In this document: piece after piece, positions 1-7,564 of the stretch
Numbering within the stretch: position 1 is the stretch's first letter
How the letters are laid out: each line of letters starts with the position of its first letter
Assembly (NCBI RefSeq): GCF_014203395.1
Contig: NZ_JACHIW010000001.1
Location: 3,765,501 to 3,829,500, forward strand
Direction: 5' to 3'
Length of the DNA stretch: 64,000 bases
Origin: Saccharopolyspora phatthalungensis
GTDB taxonomy: Bacteria; Actinomycetota; Actinomycetes; Mycobacteriales; Pseudonocardiaceae
Position numbers and translations under genes: made by a program
Notes under the pieces: model-generated
Database searches by the model: none
What the model saw: only the letters and a program-made list of their open reading frames with translations
What the model was told of the DNA's origin: nothing

Positions 1-1
1 G

Positions 2-676
2 CCGTACTTCGGGTACGCGCGCCAGGATCGGCGTAGCCGAGCGGGCGAATCGGTGGGTGCCCGGGTGGTCGCCGACGCGATAGCGGGTGCGGGAGCGGAC
101 CGGCTGATCGTCGTGGACCCGCACACGAAGTCGCTCGAGGCCATGTGCGGAATACCGGTCGAGATGCTGACCGCGGTGCCGGGGCTGGCGGCTGCGGGAG
201 CGGAGCGCGTAGTCGGCGAAGCGGTGGTCGTAGCACCGGATCTCGGTGCGGTGAAGCTCGCAGAGCATTACGCCGCTTTCCTGGGGGCGCCGGTGGCCGT
301 GGTCCGCAAGACCCGACAAACCGGTTCGACCGTGCGTGCCGAAGAACTGGTGGGCGATGTCGCGTCGAGGCCCGTGCTCGTCGTGGACGACATGATCAGT
401 ACCGGCGCCACCATAGAAGCAGCGGTCCACGTCCTGCTGGAAAGAGGCGCATTGCCCGAGATCACCGTGGCAGCCACGCATGGCCCCCTACTTGGCCCCG
501 CCGCCGACCGGCTCGTCGCACTACCACTGCGCACCCTGCTCGTCACCGACACCCTGACTCCGGGTGAGCTGACCACCCTCCGGCCGGAGGTTCATTCCGT
601 TGCACCGCTGCTTGCGGATGCCATCAGCCGTCTGCACCAGAACCAGAGCGTGGACGATCTCCTCGCTTGGAGCTGA
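2..676 (+). CDS. Ribose-phosphate pyrophosphokinase paralogue, 5' end outside the window
   Basis: The reading frame is open from the first bases of the window, so the start lies upstream. The first visible residues (PYFGYARQDRR) match the ATP-binding region of PRPP synthetase, which makes phosphoribosyl pyrophosphate from ribose-5-phosphate and ATP. Further on, VVAPDLGAVKLAE and the PRPP-binding loop VLVVDDMISTGATIEAA are both intact, so the enzyme is probably active. It is followed directly by a strong hairpin. Its place beside phosphoribosyltransferase-hydrolase fusions and stress proteins suggests an accessory copy serving the stress island, not the housekeeping prs; that role is inference. 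Confidence 0.88.
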   Translation, partial: PYFGYARQDRRSRAGESVGARVVADAIAGAGADRLIVVDPHTKSLEAMCGIPVEMLTAVPGLAAAGAERVVGEAVVVAPDLGAVKLAEHYAAFLGAPVAVVRKTRQTGSTVRAEELVGDVASRPVLVVDDMISTGATIEAAVHVLLERGALPEITVAATHGPLLGPAADRLVALPLRTLLVTDTLTPGELTTLRPEVHSVAPLLADAISRLHQNQSVDDLLAWS

Positions 677-691
677 AGGAGCGCCTTGCCC

Positions 692-716
692 GGAGCCGGG
701 GCAACCCCCCGGCTCC
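692..716. terminator. Hairpin between the PRPP synthetase gene and an Hsp20 fragment
   Basis: A perfect 10-bp inverted repeat (GGAGCCGGGG / CCCCGGCTCC) with a 5-base loop starts 16 bases after the upstream stop codon. It lies between converging reading frames, so it may terminate transcription from both sides. It has no U tract, as is common in high-GC actinobacteria. Confidence 0.7.
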
Positions 717-734
717 AGGTCGGCGCTCGCAGCT

Positions 735-862
735 CTACTTGATTTCGATCTTGCGTGGCTTGGACTCCTCGGCCTTGCGCACGCGCACCGAAAGCACCCC
801 GTCTTCGAGCGTGGCCTCGATGTTCTCGGTGTCGACTTCGCCGGGAGTGGAACGACGGGATG
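735..862 (-). pseudogene. Hsp20 C-terminal fragment
   Basis: Reading leftward, the frame ending at 735 gives STPGEVDTENIEATLEDGVL, then SVRVRKAEESKPRKIEIK and a stop. This is the C-terminal strand region of an alpha-crystallin small heat-shock protein. Upstream of about 862 the similarity ends abruptly, with no start codon and no rest of the domain. It is a relic of a second hsp20; an intact hsp20 is at 18372-18779. Confidence 0.7.
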
Positions 863-1123
863 CTTGCGTTCGACACGAGTTGCCAGCTTGGTGCTCTGCT
901 CGGGATTCAGGTGGTGGGTGTGGGTGTTGACGAGCCTCGGGTGCCGTGGGAGCTGACGAATGAGAAGCTGTGCGCCCGCATCACCGAGGCGTACCGCGTA
1001 CGCAACATGGCACGTGCGTCCGGGGATGCGGCCGAAGCTGTTCTCGTTGAAGAGGCCATGGATTGGTTCCTCGACCTGCTGTCCGAGCGCATGCGTGGGC
1101 AGGAGCTCGATGAGGGCCGCTGA
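860..1123 (+). CDS. Small hypothetical protein
   Basis: This ORF encodes about 87 residues. The central part (ITEAYRVRNMARASGDAAEA) and the acidic, helical C-terminus (MDWFLDLLSERMRGQELDE) look like a real small soluble protein. I do not recognise a family. The N-terminus overlaps the edge of the Hsp20 fragment; a GTG near 912 is an alternative start. The composition is that of coding DNA, but nothing in the context fixes a function. Confidence 0.45.
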   Translation: MLAFDTSCQLGALLGIQVVGVGVDEPRVPWELTNEKLCARITEAYRVRNMARASGDAAEAVLVEEAMDWFLDLLSERMRGQELDEGR

Positions 1124-1156
1124 CGAACCCCGTTGCCCGGTTGGTCAACGAGTCGA

Positions 1157-1376
1157 CTACTGGCCGTCCTTCTGGACGTAGGAACGCGTAGGAACGGACG
1201 AATGCTTCGGCGTTCTCTTCGAGGACGTCGTCGATCTCATCCAGCATGGATTCTGTTTCATACTCCATTTCCTCCCGCCGCAGCTGGCCTGTCGGGCTCG
1301 GTTCAGGCAGGTCGTCGTCGCGGTGCGGGTAGCCGGTGTTTCCCGGACAACACCGGTCCGACTCGTTCCGGATCAC
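1157..1376 (-). pseudogene. Pup-like gene disrupted by a 10-bp tandem duplication
   Basis: The reading frame gives PTGQLRREEMEYETESMLDE, then IDDVLEENAEAFVRSY, which is the conserved C-terminal half of prokaryotic ubiquitin-like protein Pup. A tandem duplication of CGTAGGAACG (1177-1186 and 1187-1196) then shifts the frame. Removing one copy restores YVQKDGQ and a stop at 1157-1159. The restored end is DGQ, not the usual GGQ. A possible GTG start at 1376 lies inside the end of the sigma factor gene and is preceded by AAGGAG, so the gene was probably translationally coupled to it. An intact relative is at 21128-21322. Confidence 0.75.
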
Positions 1377-2304
1377 GCAACTCCTTCAGCGCCTGCTTCT
1401 CCAGTTGGCGGACCCGGTCGGTGCTCAGACCCACGCGGGCGGCAACGTCTTGGACGGTGGCCGGCTGCCCGGTCTGCAGGCCGTACCGCAAGCTCAGGAT
1501 GAGGGATTCGCGAGGCGGCAAGGTGTCGACGAGGATGCGTATTTCCCGTGCGAGTTCGTGGTATTCGACGACGTCGAGCGCGTGGAGCACGTCGGTGTCC
1601 GGGATCAGGTCGCCGACGGTGGCTTCGCCGTCGTCACCGACCGGGGTGTCCAGGCTGAGCGAGATGTGGGCGAGTGCGCGGAGTTCGGTGACCTTGGCTG
1701 CGGTGATCCCAGCGGCTTGTGCCAGTTCGTCGACCGTTGGTTCTTCGCCGAGGCGCGCGCGGAGGTGCTCTTCGCAGCGGGCGAGCCGGGTCAGTTCCTC
1801 CACCTGTCGGTTGGGGAGCCGGATCGCTCTGGCGCGTTGTGCCATGCCCCGCCGGATGCTTTGGCGGATCCACCACATCGCATAGGTGGAGAACTTGTAT
1901 CCCTTGGTGTAGTCGAATTTCTCGACCGCATGAATGAGGCCCAGGTTTCCCTCCTGCACCACGTCGAGGTACGACATGCTCTGCCGTGCGTGCCTTTTCG
2001 CCTCGGCGGCGACCAGGCGCAGGTTGGCGCGGATCAGCTGGTCCTTGGCGCGTTGCCCGTCTTCGGCGATGGTCTCCAGGGCGTGCCGGTCGCGTGGCCT
2101 GCCGCCCGCTGCTTCGTGGTCGGTGAGCAGGTGCGCGGCGTACACGCCGGCCTCGATGCGTTTGGCCAGCGCGACCTCCTGACCTGCGGTCAAGAGCGGG
2201 ATCGCGGCGATCTGGGAGAGGTACTTGGCGACCAGATCCGCACCGTGGTCAGGTTCGGGAGGTTCGACGCGCTCGGCTGGTGGTGGGTGTCGAGTGGTGT
2301 TCAT
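1303..2304 (-). CDS. RNA polymerase sigma factor, group 2 (RpoD/SigB-like)
   Basis: This 333-residue sigma-70 protein directs RNA polymerase to alternative promoters. Region 1.2 (AKYLSQIAAIPLLTAGQEVA) is followed by region 2 (NLRLVAAEAKRHAR, DVVQEGNLGLIHAVEKFDY, KFSTYAMWWIRQSI), region 3, and region 4 with the helix-turn-helix TVQDVAARVGLSTDRVRQLE. There is no long region 1.1, which fits a non-essential group 2 factor. The ATG at 2302-2304 follows a purine-rich GGGGGAT; longer open frames upstream lack a ribosome site. It lies 44 bp downstream of a SLOG-like gene on the same strand and its end overlaps the pup-like pseudogene, so the three were probably one transcript. A wrecked second copy lies at 21584-21840. 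Confidence 0.92.
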   Translation of the reverse strand: MNTTRHPPPAERVEPPEPDHGADLVAKYLSQIAAIPLLTAGQEVALAKRIEAGVYAAHLLTDHEAAGGRPRDRHALETIAEDGQRAKDQLIRANLRLVAAEAKRHARQSMSYLDVVQEGNLGLIHAVEKFDYTKGYKFSTYAMWWIRQSIRRGMAQRARAIRLPNRQVEELTRLARCEEHLRARLGEEPTVDELAQAAGITAAKVTELRALAHISLSLDTPVGDDGEATVGDLIPDTDVLHALDVVEYHELAREIRILVDTLPPRESLILSLRYGLQTGQPATVQDVAARVGLSTDRVRQLEKQALKELRDPERVGPVLSGKHRLPAPRRRPA

Positions 2305-2348
2305 GAGGATCCCCCCGTGCAGTTTGCCGCGGTGAGTGGTTCGGAAGA

Positions 2349-2876
2349 TCAGCGGTCGGCGCTGGTACGCGAAGAGCTGTGTCGTTGGCCGCTGCGCTTG
2401 GCGCCTGGCGGCCAGACGACGGTAAGCGGCAGCCCCCGCGCGCGTGCCGCGGAGACGAGGGCCGCGGTGGCATCCGTCCCGTGAGGGTTGGTGCCGTCCC
2501 AGACCGCGAGGAGACGATCGGCGAGCAGAAGCATGAAGTAATTCGCCTCGCGATAGGCCGCTTCGTCTGACTCGGCGGCAGGTAGGCGGTGCAGTCTGCG
2601 GGAATGGGCAAGGAGGGATTGGTACTCCGCGCGGGAGCCCCCAGGCAACTGCTCCTCGTAGTTCGCGGTGGGGACGACCACTTCGAGCTCGCCCCCGAGA
2701 TCGGCAACTGCCCGGGCGAGGAGTAGTTGCGCCCCGGGCGCCAGGCACGTGATGCCCACGATGTCGCGGTGGCTGCCCTGGACCAGGCGGGGTAGCTCGT
2801 CGCGAATCGCCTCGTCGACGAGCTCGGCGGTCTCGGGCGTGAGATGCCGGTGTCCGGCGAGAGCGATCTTGGTCAT
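2349..2876 (-). CDS. Predicted nucleotide-binding protein, SLOG/YspA-like
   Basis: The protein has 175 residues. It opens MTKIALAGHRHLTPETAELV, the beta-strand/GHR start seen in SLOG-superfamily (DprA/LOG-like) Rossmann proteins that bind nucleotide-derived ligands. Other fold-consistent segments are GITCLAPGAQLLLARAVADL and LLADRLLAVWDGTNPHGTDA. The start has a GAGGAGG ribosome site. It is the first gene of a leftward group with the sigma factor and pup-like gene, so it may sense a nucleotide or act as a stress-response accessory. The family call rests on motif resemblance only and the ligand is unknown. Confidence 0.6.
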   Translation of the reverse strand: MTKIALAGHRHLTPETAELVDEAIRDELPRLVQGSHRDIVGITCLAPGAQLLLARAVADLGGELEVVVPTANYEEQLPGGSRAEYQSLLAHSRRLHRLPAAESDEAAYREANYFMLLLADRLLAVWDGTNPHGTDATAALVSAARARGLPLTVVWPPGAKRSGQRHSSSRTSADR

Positions 2877-3164
2877 CCGGCCGTCCTCCTCGCGCTTGGT
2901 TCGTTGCTACCGCACCGTCGCCAGCGGCTGGATGGTCCGTCCAGGGGCGAAGGCCACCACCCTCGGAAGTGGGCGCGCGCTGCCCGAGGCCGGGTTCGGT
3001 CTGGCTGGCGCTTGCGGGGAACACTCGCTTCCTGCCGCCGTGACAACGCGGCGGTCGTGAGAGAGGACTTCGTCCCCTTGTTCCGGCGGCCTGTCTGGCT
3101 GTTGTGCTGCGAACAGGCAGGGCCGAACGCGTGAGCGGCGAGCGGTGAGCGGAGGGCGATCGCG

Positions 3165-5036
3165 ATGGCTGGTTCGGCACCGTACGGAACGTGGCAGTCC
3201 GCCATGACCTCTCGTGCGGCGGCGCGCGCGGTCGCTGTGCGTTCTGTCGCGTTGGGCGCAGATGGCGTGTTGTGGTGGGAGGAGACCCGGCCGGAAGAAG
3301 ACGGGCGTAGCGCAATTGTTCAGTGCGCGCTTGATGGGGAGGCCACCGAGGTATTCGGCAAGGAATTGGCGGCGTTGGGGGCTCAGCACGATCTCCGATC
3401 CTGGCTCCCCGTGGCCGGCCGGGCATTGGTCGTGGCCGACGACGATGGTCTGCACCTGGTGCGCCGCGCGTGCCAGGTGCAGACCCTGACCGCCGGGTCA
3501 CCCGGTACGTACCGTGATCTCGTGCGTGGTCCGGATGGCCGGAGCGTGTGGTGCGTGCGTGAAAGGCGATCTGAGCGCGCAATCGTGTCGGTGTCCCTGG
3601 ACGGCGCCTATGCGGTCCGGACACTGCTGAGGACAGAGGAATGCATCGGATCGCCACGTCCGTCTCCTGACGGGTCGATGCTGGCGTGGCTTGCGTGGCA
3701 ACACCCGCACGTGCCGTGGGACGGGTGTCGGTTGTGGGTCGGGCCGGTCACGTCCGAGGGCGTTTCGCCGGCGTGGAGCGTGTTGGGTGGGCTCGGCGAG
3801 TCCGTGTTCCAGCCCGAGTGGATCGGCCCGGGTGCCCTCTCCGCGGTGTCCGACCGGTCACGTTGGTGGAACCCGTACGAGGTGCGCTTGGATGGAGCAC
3901 TGCGGCCGTTGGCGTGTTGGCCGGAAGAGTTCGGCTGGCCGCAATGGGAAGGCGGCCTGGCTACCTACGGCCGGCTCGCGAACGGACGGCTGGCGATGCT
4001 GCACGGTACGGGCGATTGGCGCCTGGATCTGCTGCACCCCGACACCGGTACCCTCGAGCCCCTGGACCTGCCATACACCGCATACCAGCCCCGGCTGCGC
4101 ACATCCGGCAATGTGATCGCAGGTGTTGCCGGCTCCCCCGTGCAGCCCGCCGCCGTCGTGGTGGTCAATGCCAGCACCGGAGCACGCCGGGTGCTGCGCC
4201 GGTCGATGCCGACCCCAGCGCGTGGCTGGTGTGCCCCAGCGGAGTGGACCACCTTCGCTGGACGCGACGGCCACCAAGTCCACGCGGTCGTTCATCCCCC
4301 GCACAACCCCGACCTGCGCGCACCCTCTAACGAGCGGGTTCCCTACGTGCTGTTCCTGCGGGATTGGCCCGCCGACCGCGCGACGCGGATGCTCGATCCG
4401 GTCGTCCTGTTCTTCACCAGCCGTGGTGTCGGCGTCGCCGACGTCGTCTGCCGAGGCATGTCGGGATTCGGGCGCGGCTACCGCGAGCAGATCTACGGAC
4501 GGTGGGGCATCGCCGATGTCGAGGATTGCGTCGTTGTCGGTCGAGAGCTGGTCCAGCAGCGCGGTGCGGACCCGGCGCGTTTGCTCGTGCGCGGGGTCGG
4601 TGCCGGGGGTGCCACTGCGCTGGGGGTGCTGGCGCACACGAATCTCTGCGCGGGCGGCACGATCTACGCCGGTGTAGCCGACCTTCCACTGCTTGCCGAA
4701 CAGGGAAGTCGCAGGATGGCCGACCACCTGCGAGCACTGGCCGCCGATTCGACCCTGCAGCGAGACCCATCGTGGCTGCGGAGCATCCGTCGTCCGGTGC
4801 TCATGCTCCACGGCACCCGCGACGAGGTCGTTCCCCCGTCGCAGAGCCGACTGCTGGACGAAGCCCTGCGACGCAACGGTGTCGCGCGTGCCCGTCTCGT
4901 CTTTCCCGGCGAGGGCCACCATTTCCGGCGGGCCGATCCCATCAGCCGCGCACTGGACGCCGAAATGGCCTTCTATGGCCAGATCCTTGGCTTCACACCG
5001 GCGGGCAGTTCCGCGCTGGTGCTGCACTCGCCCTAA
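3165..5036 (+). CDS. Prolyl oligopeptidase family (S9) protein lacking the nucleophilic serine
   Basis: The protein has 623 residues: an N-terminal beta-propeller-like region (about 1-380) and a C-terminal alpha/beta-hydrolase domain (about 390-615). The acid and base positions are present: Asp553 in HGTRDEVVPP and His585 in GEGHHF. The nucleophile elbow, usually GGSAGG in this family, reads GVGAGG, with Gly encoded by GGT at 4599-4601 where Ser is expected. The protein may therefore be a non-catalytic relative or a recently inactivated enzyme. The rest of the frame is intact over its full length. It has its own GGAGGG ribosome site and no signal peptide is evident. Confidence 0.85.
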   Translation: MAGSAPYGTWQSAMTSRAAARAVAVRSVALGADGVLWWEETRPEEDGRSAIVQCALDGEATEVFGKELAALGAQHDLRSWLPVAGRALVVADDDGLHLVRRACQVQTLTAGSPGTYRDLVRGPDGRSVWCVRERRSERAIVSVSLDGAYAVRTLLRTEECIGSPRPSPDGSMLAWLAWQHPHVPWDGCRLWVGPVTSEGVSPAWSVLGGLGESVFQPEWIGPGALSAVSDRSRWWNPYEVRLDGALRPLACWPEEFGWPQWEGGLATYGRLANGRLAMLHGTGDWRLDLLHPDTGTLEPLDLPYTAYQPRLRTSGNVIAGVAGSPVQPAAVVVVNASTGARRVLRRSMPTPARGWCAPAEWTTFAGRDGHQVHAVVHPPHNPDLRAPSNERVPYVLFLRDWPADRATRMLDPVVLFFTSRGVGVADVVCRGMSGFGRGYREQIYGRWGIADVEDCVVVGRELVQQRGADPARLLVRGVGAGGATALGVLAHTNLCAGGTIYAGVADLPLLAEQGSRRMADHLRALAADSTLQRDPSWLRSIRRPVLMLHGTRDEVVPPSQSRLLDEALRRNGVARARLVFPGEGHHFRRADPISRALDAEMAFYGQILGFTPAGSSALVLHSP

Positions 5037-5071
5037 GGCAGCGCCGTTACCTGATCACGGTTAGGCGGGGC

Positions 5072-5899
5072 TCAGCGGACGACGGTGACGGGGCAGGGTG
5101 CGTGGTGGAGCACACCGGAGGCGACAGATCCCAGCAGCAGACCGGGGGCACCGCCGGTGCCGCGGTGGCCGACGACCAGCATTCGGGCGGCACTGCCGGC
5201 CTCGGCCAGCTCCTCGATCGGGTAACCGCGCCGCACTTCTGCCCGGGCGCTGACACCCGGGTAGTCCTCGGTGCGTTCGGTGAGTTGCCTGCCGAGGTGT
5301 GCCAGTGCTTCGTCGTGCCAGCGTTTCCAGTCGATGTCGATGATGGACTGCTCCGTCCAGGGGTATTCGTTCCGGATGTCGCGTAGGACGAGAATGGCCA
5401 GCACATCGGTGTGGTGCAAGATCGCGGCCTCGAGGGCGAACCGTAGGGCCGTACCGCTGTGCTGAGAGTCGTCGTAACCGACGACGATCGGACCGCTGGT
5501 GAACTCGGTGTGGGGCCCGTGTACCACGGTGACCGGGCAGTAGGCGCGAGTGGCGACCGCGGTGCTCACCGAGCCCAGCCATCCGGCCGGTTCCTCCCGC
5601 CCGCGGGATCCGGTCACCAGCAGTTGCGCCTCGCTGGAGCGCCGGATGAGTTCCGCAGCGGGGCGGCCCCGGCAGAGATGCTCGGAGATGGCCACTTGCG
5701 GACGGTGCTCGCGGCACCGGCCGGCCACGTCCTGCAGCCGCTGCCGGAGATTCTCTTCCAGGGTCGGGTCGTCGTTGACGACCACGAGTTGCATGTCCGC
5801 GTGACGCAGCGCGGCCTCCGCCACCGCCCACAACGCGGCTTCCGATGACGCCGGGAAGGCATCCACCCCGACGAGCACAGGTCTGCTCGGTGTTGCCAT
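5072..5899 (-). CDS. Universal stress protein, two UspA domains
   Basis: The protein has 275 residues and two UspA folds. Each domain opens with a VGxDxS-type strand (PVLVGVDAFPASSEAALWAV and PIVVGYDDSQHSGTALRF). Each ends with an ATP-binding loop of the type G-x2-G-x9-G-S: GSRGREEPAGWLGS and GHRGTGGAPGLLLGS. Tandem USPs of this kind (compare Rv2623) bind ATP and slow growth in mycobacterial dormancy; a role in persistence here is inferred. The gene diverges from the phosphoribosyltransferase-hydrolase gene at 6147 across a 247-bp shared promoter region. Confidence 0.92.
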   Translation of the reverse strand: MATPSRPVLVGVDAFPASSEAALWAVAEAALRHADMQLVVVNDDPTLEENLRQRLQDVAGRCREHRPQVAISEHLCRGRPAAELIRRSSEAQLLVTGSRGREEPAGWLGSVSTAVATRAYCPVTVVHGPHTEFTSGPIVVGYDDSQHSGTALRFALEAAILHHTDVLAILVLRDIRNEYPWTEQSIIDIDWKRWHDEALAHLGRQLTERTEDYPGVSARAEVRRGYPIEELAEAGSAARMLVVGHRGTGGAPGLLLGSVASGVLHHAPCPVTVVR

Positions 5900-6075
5900 G
5901 TTCCACCTCGTTTCCTCAGTGGCGCGTGGATCGTTCGCATCCGTCCGACGCGCCACCGCTACGACGCCGCCGTCGGTGGTAACCGGCCGCTGCTGCAGAT
6001 CCGGTGGACCGTGTACGACGTTGCCAGTAGCCATGCGGATGCGCATGCCCAGCGGACGCCGTCCGAGTGCGGAAA

Positions 6076-6089
6076 GGGACGTTGGGCCA
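6076..6089. promoter_or_regulatory. Candidate DosR-like box
   Basis: The site GGGAC-GTTG-GGCCA matches one perfect and one imperfect half of the DosR/DevR palindrome (GGGACTWWAGTCCC). It starts 71 bp before the start of the gene at 6147. A similar site lies 67 bp before the start of the paralogue at 21996. It sits in a divergent promoter region and could also serve the USP gene at 5072-5899. Confidence 0.35.
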
Positions 6090-6146
6090 CTGCGTGCGCG
6101 ATGCCCGCAGGCCAACACTGGGCGGGGAGCCGTGGGAGGTGACGGC

Positions 6147-7484
6147 ATGCCGTTCGGTGACCGGAGAGATGCGGGGTGGCGGCTGGCCGAGCAGTTGCAG
6201 CACCTGCGCGACGAGGACGTGGTGGTGTTGGGGTTGCCGCGGGGTGGTGTTCCGGTCGCTTTCGAGGTGGCCCGGGCACTGGACGCCCCGCTGGACGTGA
6301 TCGTGGTGCGCAAGCTCGGTGTTCCCTTCCACCCCGAGTTGGGGATGGGGGCGATCGGAGAAGGCGATGTCCGCATCATCAACGACGAGGTGATGTGGCG
6401 GACCGGGGTGCGGCCCGATGAGCTTGCGGAGGTCGAGCAGCGGGAGCGCGTCGAGCTGGACCGGCGGGCCCAGCGGCTCCGGGAGGGTCGCGCGCGGGCG
6501 GAGCTGTCGGGGCGGACGGCGCTCATCGTCGATGACGGGATCGCGACCGGCTCCACTGCTGCGGTGGCCTGCCGCGTGGCTCGCGCGCAGGGCGCGGCGC
6601 GGGTGGTGTTGGCGGTGCCGGTAGCCCCGCGCAGTGCGCTGGAGAGGCTGCGGGAATCCGTGGACGAACTGGTCTGCCTGGAAACACCCGTGGGATTCTG
6701 GGCGATCGGCCAGTGGTACGCGGACTTCAGCCAAACTTCGGACGCGGAGGTGGTCGACTTGCTTGACCGGGCCGCGCAGGCCCATCCCACGCCCACCGCG
6801 ACCCAAACCACGGCCGGGGATCCCGACGCCTGGCTACGGGATGAAGAGGTCGAGGTCGAGGTCGGTCCGGTGCGGCTGGCGGGACATCTGAGCGTGCCCG
6901 AGCGAGCCCGGGGGATCGTGGTGTTCGCGCACGGCAGCGGCAGCAGCAGGCACAGCCCCCGCAACCGGTACGTGGCCGGGAAACTCAACCGCGCCGGGTT
7001 GGGGACGTTGCTGTTCGACCTGCTCGCAGGGGCCGAGGAATTCGACCGCAGGAACGTCTTCGACGTCGAACTGCTGGCGTCTCGGCTGGTCGAGGTGACC
7101 AGGTGGTTGCGCACCCAGCCGGAAGCCCGACGCCTCGGCCTCGGCTACTTCGGCGCGAGCACCGGAGCTGCGGCAGCGCTGTGGGCGGCTGCCGAGGCGC
7201 CGGACCTGGTGAAAGCCGTGGTCTCCCGCGGCGGCCGGCCGGACCTGGCTGCTGCGCGGCTGGCCGAGGTGCAGGCTCCGACACTGCTGATCGTGGGTAG
7301 CCGGGATGACGCGGTGCTCGGACTCAACCAGCAAGCACACGCCCTGATGCGCTGCGAGAGCCAACTCGCAATCGTGCCGGGAGCGACCCACCTGTTCGAG
7401 GAGGAAGGGACTCTGGACGAGGCTGCGGAACTCGCCCGCGACTGGTTCACCAGCCACCTCGCGGCAGTCGGGCGCAGGGCCTGA
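6147..7484 (+). CDS. Phosphoribosyltransferase/dienelactone-hydrolase-like fusion (Rv0571c-like), copy 1
   Basis: The protein has 445 residues in two domains. Residues 1 to about 210 are a type I phosphoribosyltransferase with the PRPP loop ALIVDDGIATGST near residue 127. Residues about 225-445 are an alpha/beta hydrolase with nucleophile motif GYFGASTGAAAAL (Ser near 338), GSRDD as acid and GATHLF as base. The same fusion is encoded by Rv0571c of the M. tuberculosis DosR regulon. The ATG at 6147 follows GGGAGGTGA; the open frame upstream to 5898 is promoter DNA. The substrate is unknown. A closely similar copy is at 21996-23336. Confidence 0.9.
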   Translation: MPFGDRRDAGWRLAEQLQHLRDEDVVVLGLPRGGVPVAFEVARALDAPLDVIVVRKLGVPFHPELGMGAIGEGDVRIINDEVMWRTGVRPDELAEVEQRERVELDRRAQRLREGRARAELSGRTALIVDDGIATGSTAAVACRVARAQGAARVVLAVPVAPRSALERLRESVDELVCLETPVGFWAIGQWYADFSQTSDAEVVDLLDRAAQAHPTPTATQTTAGDPDAWLRDEEVEVEVGPVRLAGHLSVPERARGIVVFAHGSGSSRHSPRNRYVAGKLNRAGLGTLLFDLLAGAEEFDRRNVFDVELLASRLVEVTRWLRTQPEARRLGLGYFGASTGAAAALWAAAEAPDLVKAVVSRGGRPDLAAARLAEVQAPTLLIVGSRDDAVLGLNQQAHALMRCESQLAIVPGATHLFEEEGTLDEAAELARDWFTSHLAAVGRRA

Positions 7485-7564
7485 GTCGCAACGATCGGTG
7501 CCCGAGCGCAGGGTTCTTTCTGCTCATCGCGTCGATTCCTGGTCCACCGGGGGAGGCCGGTCCG

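Noticed and set aside
2305..3657. N-terminal extension of the sigma factor frame
   Set aside because: It overlaps the SLOG-like gene and the S9 gene in antisense, is Arg/Pro-rich and has no ribosome site. The ATG at 2304 is well placed.
5072..7114. A 680-codon leftward open frame
   Set aside because: Only its last 275 codons are a real USP gene. The rest is the antisense of the phosphoribosyltransferase-hydrolase gene and has no protein-like features.
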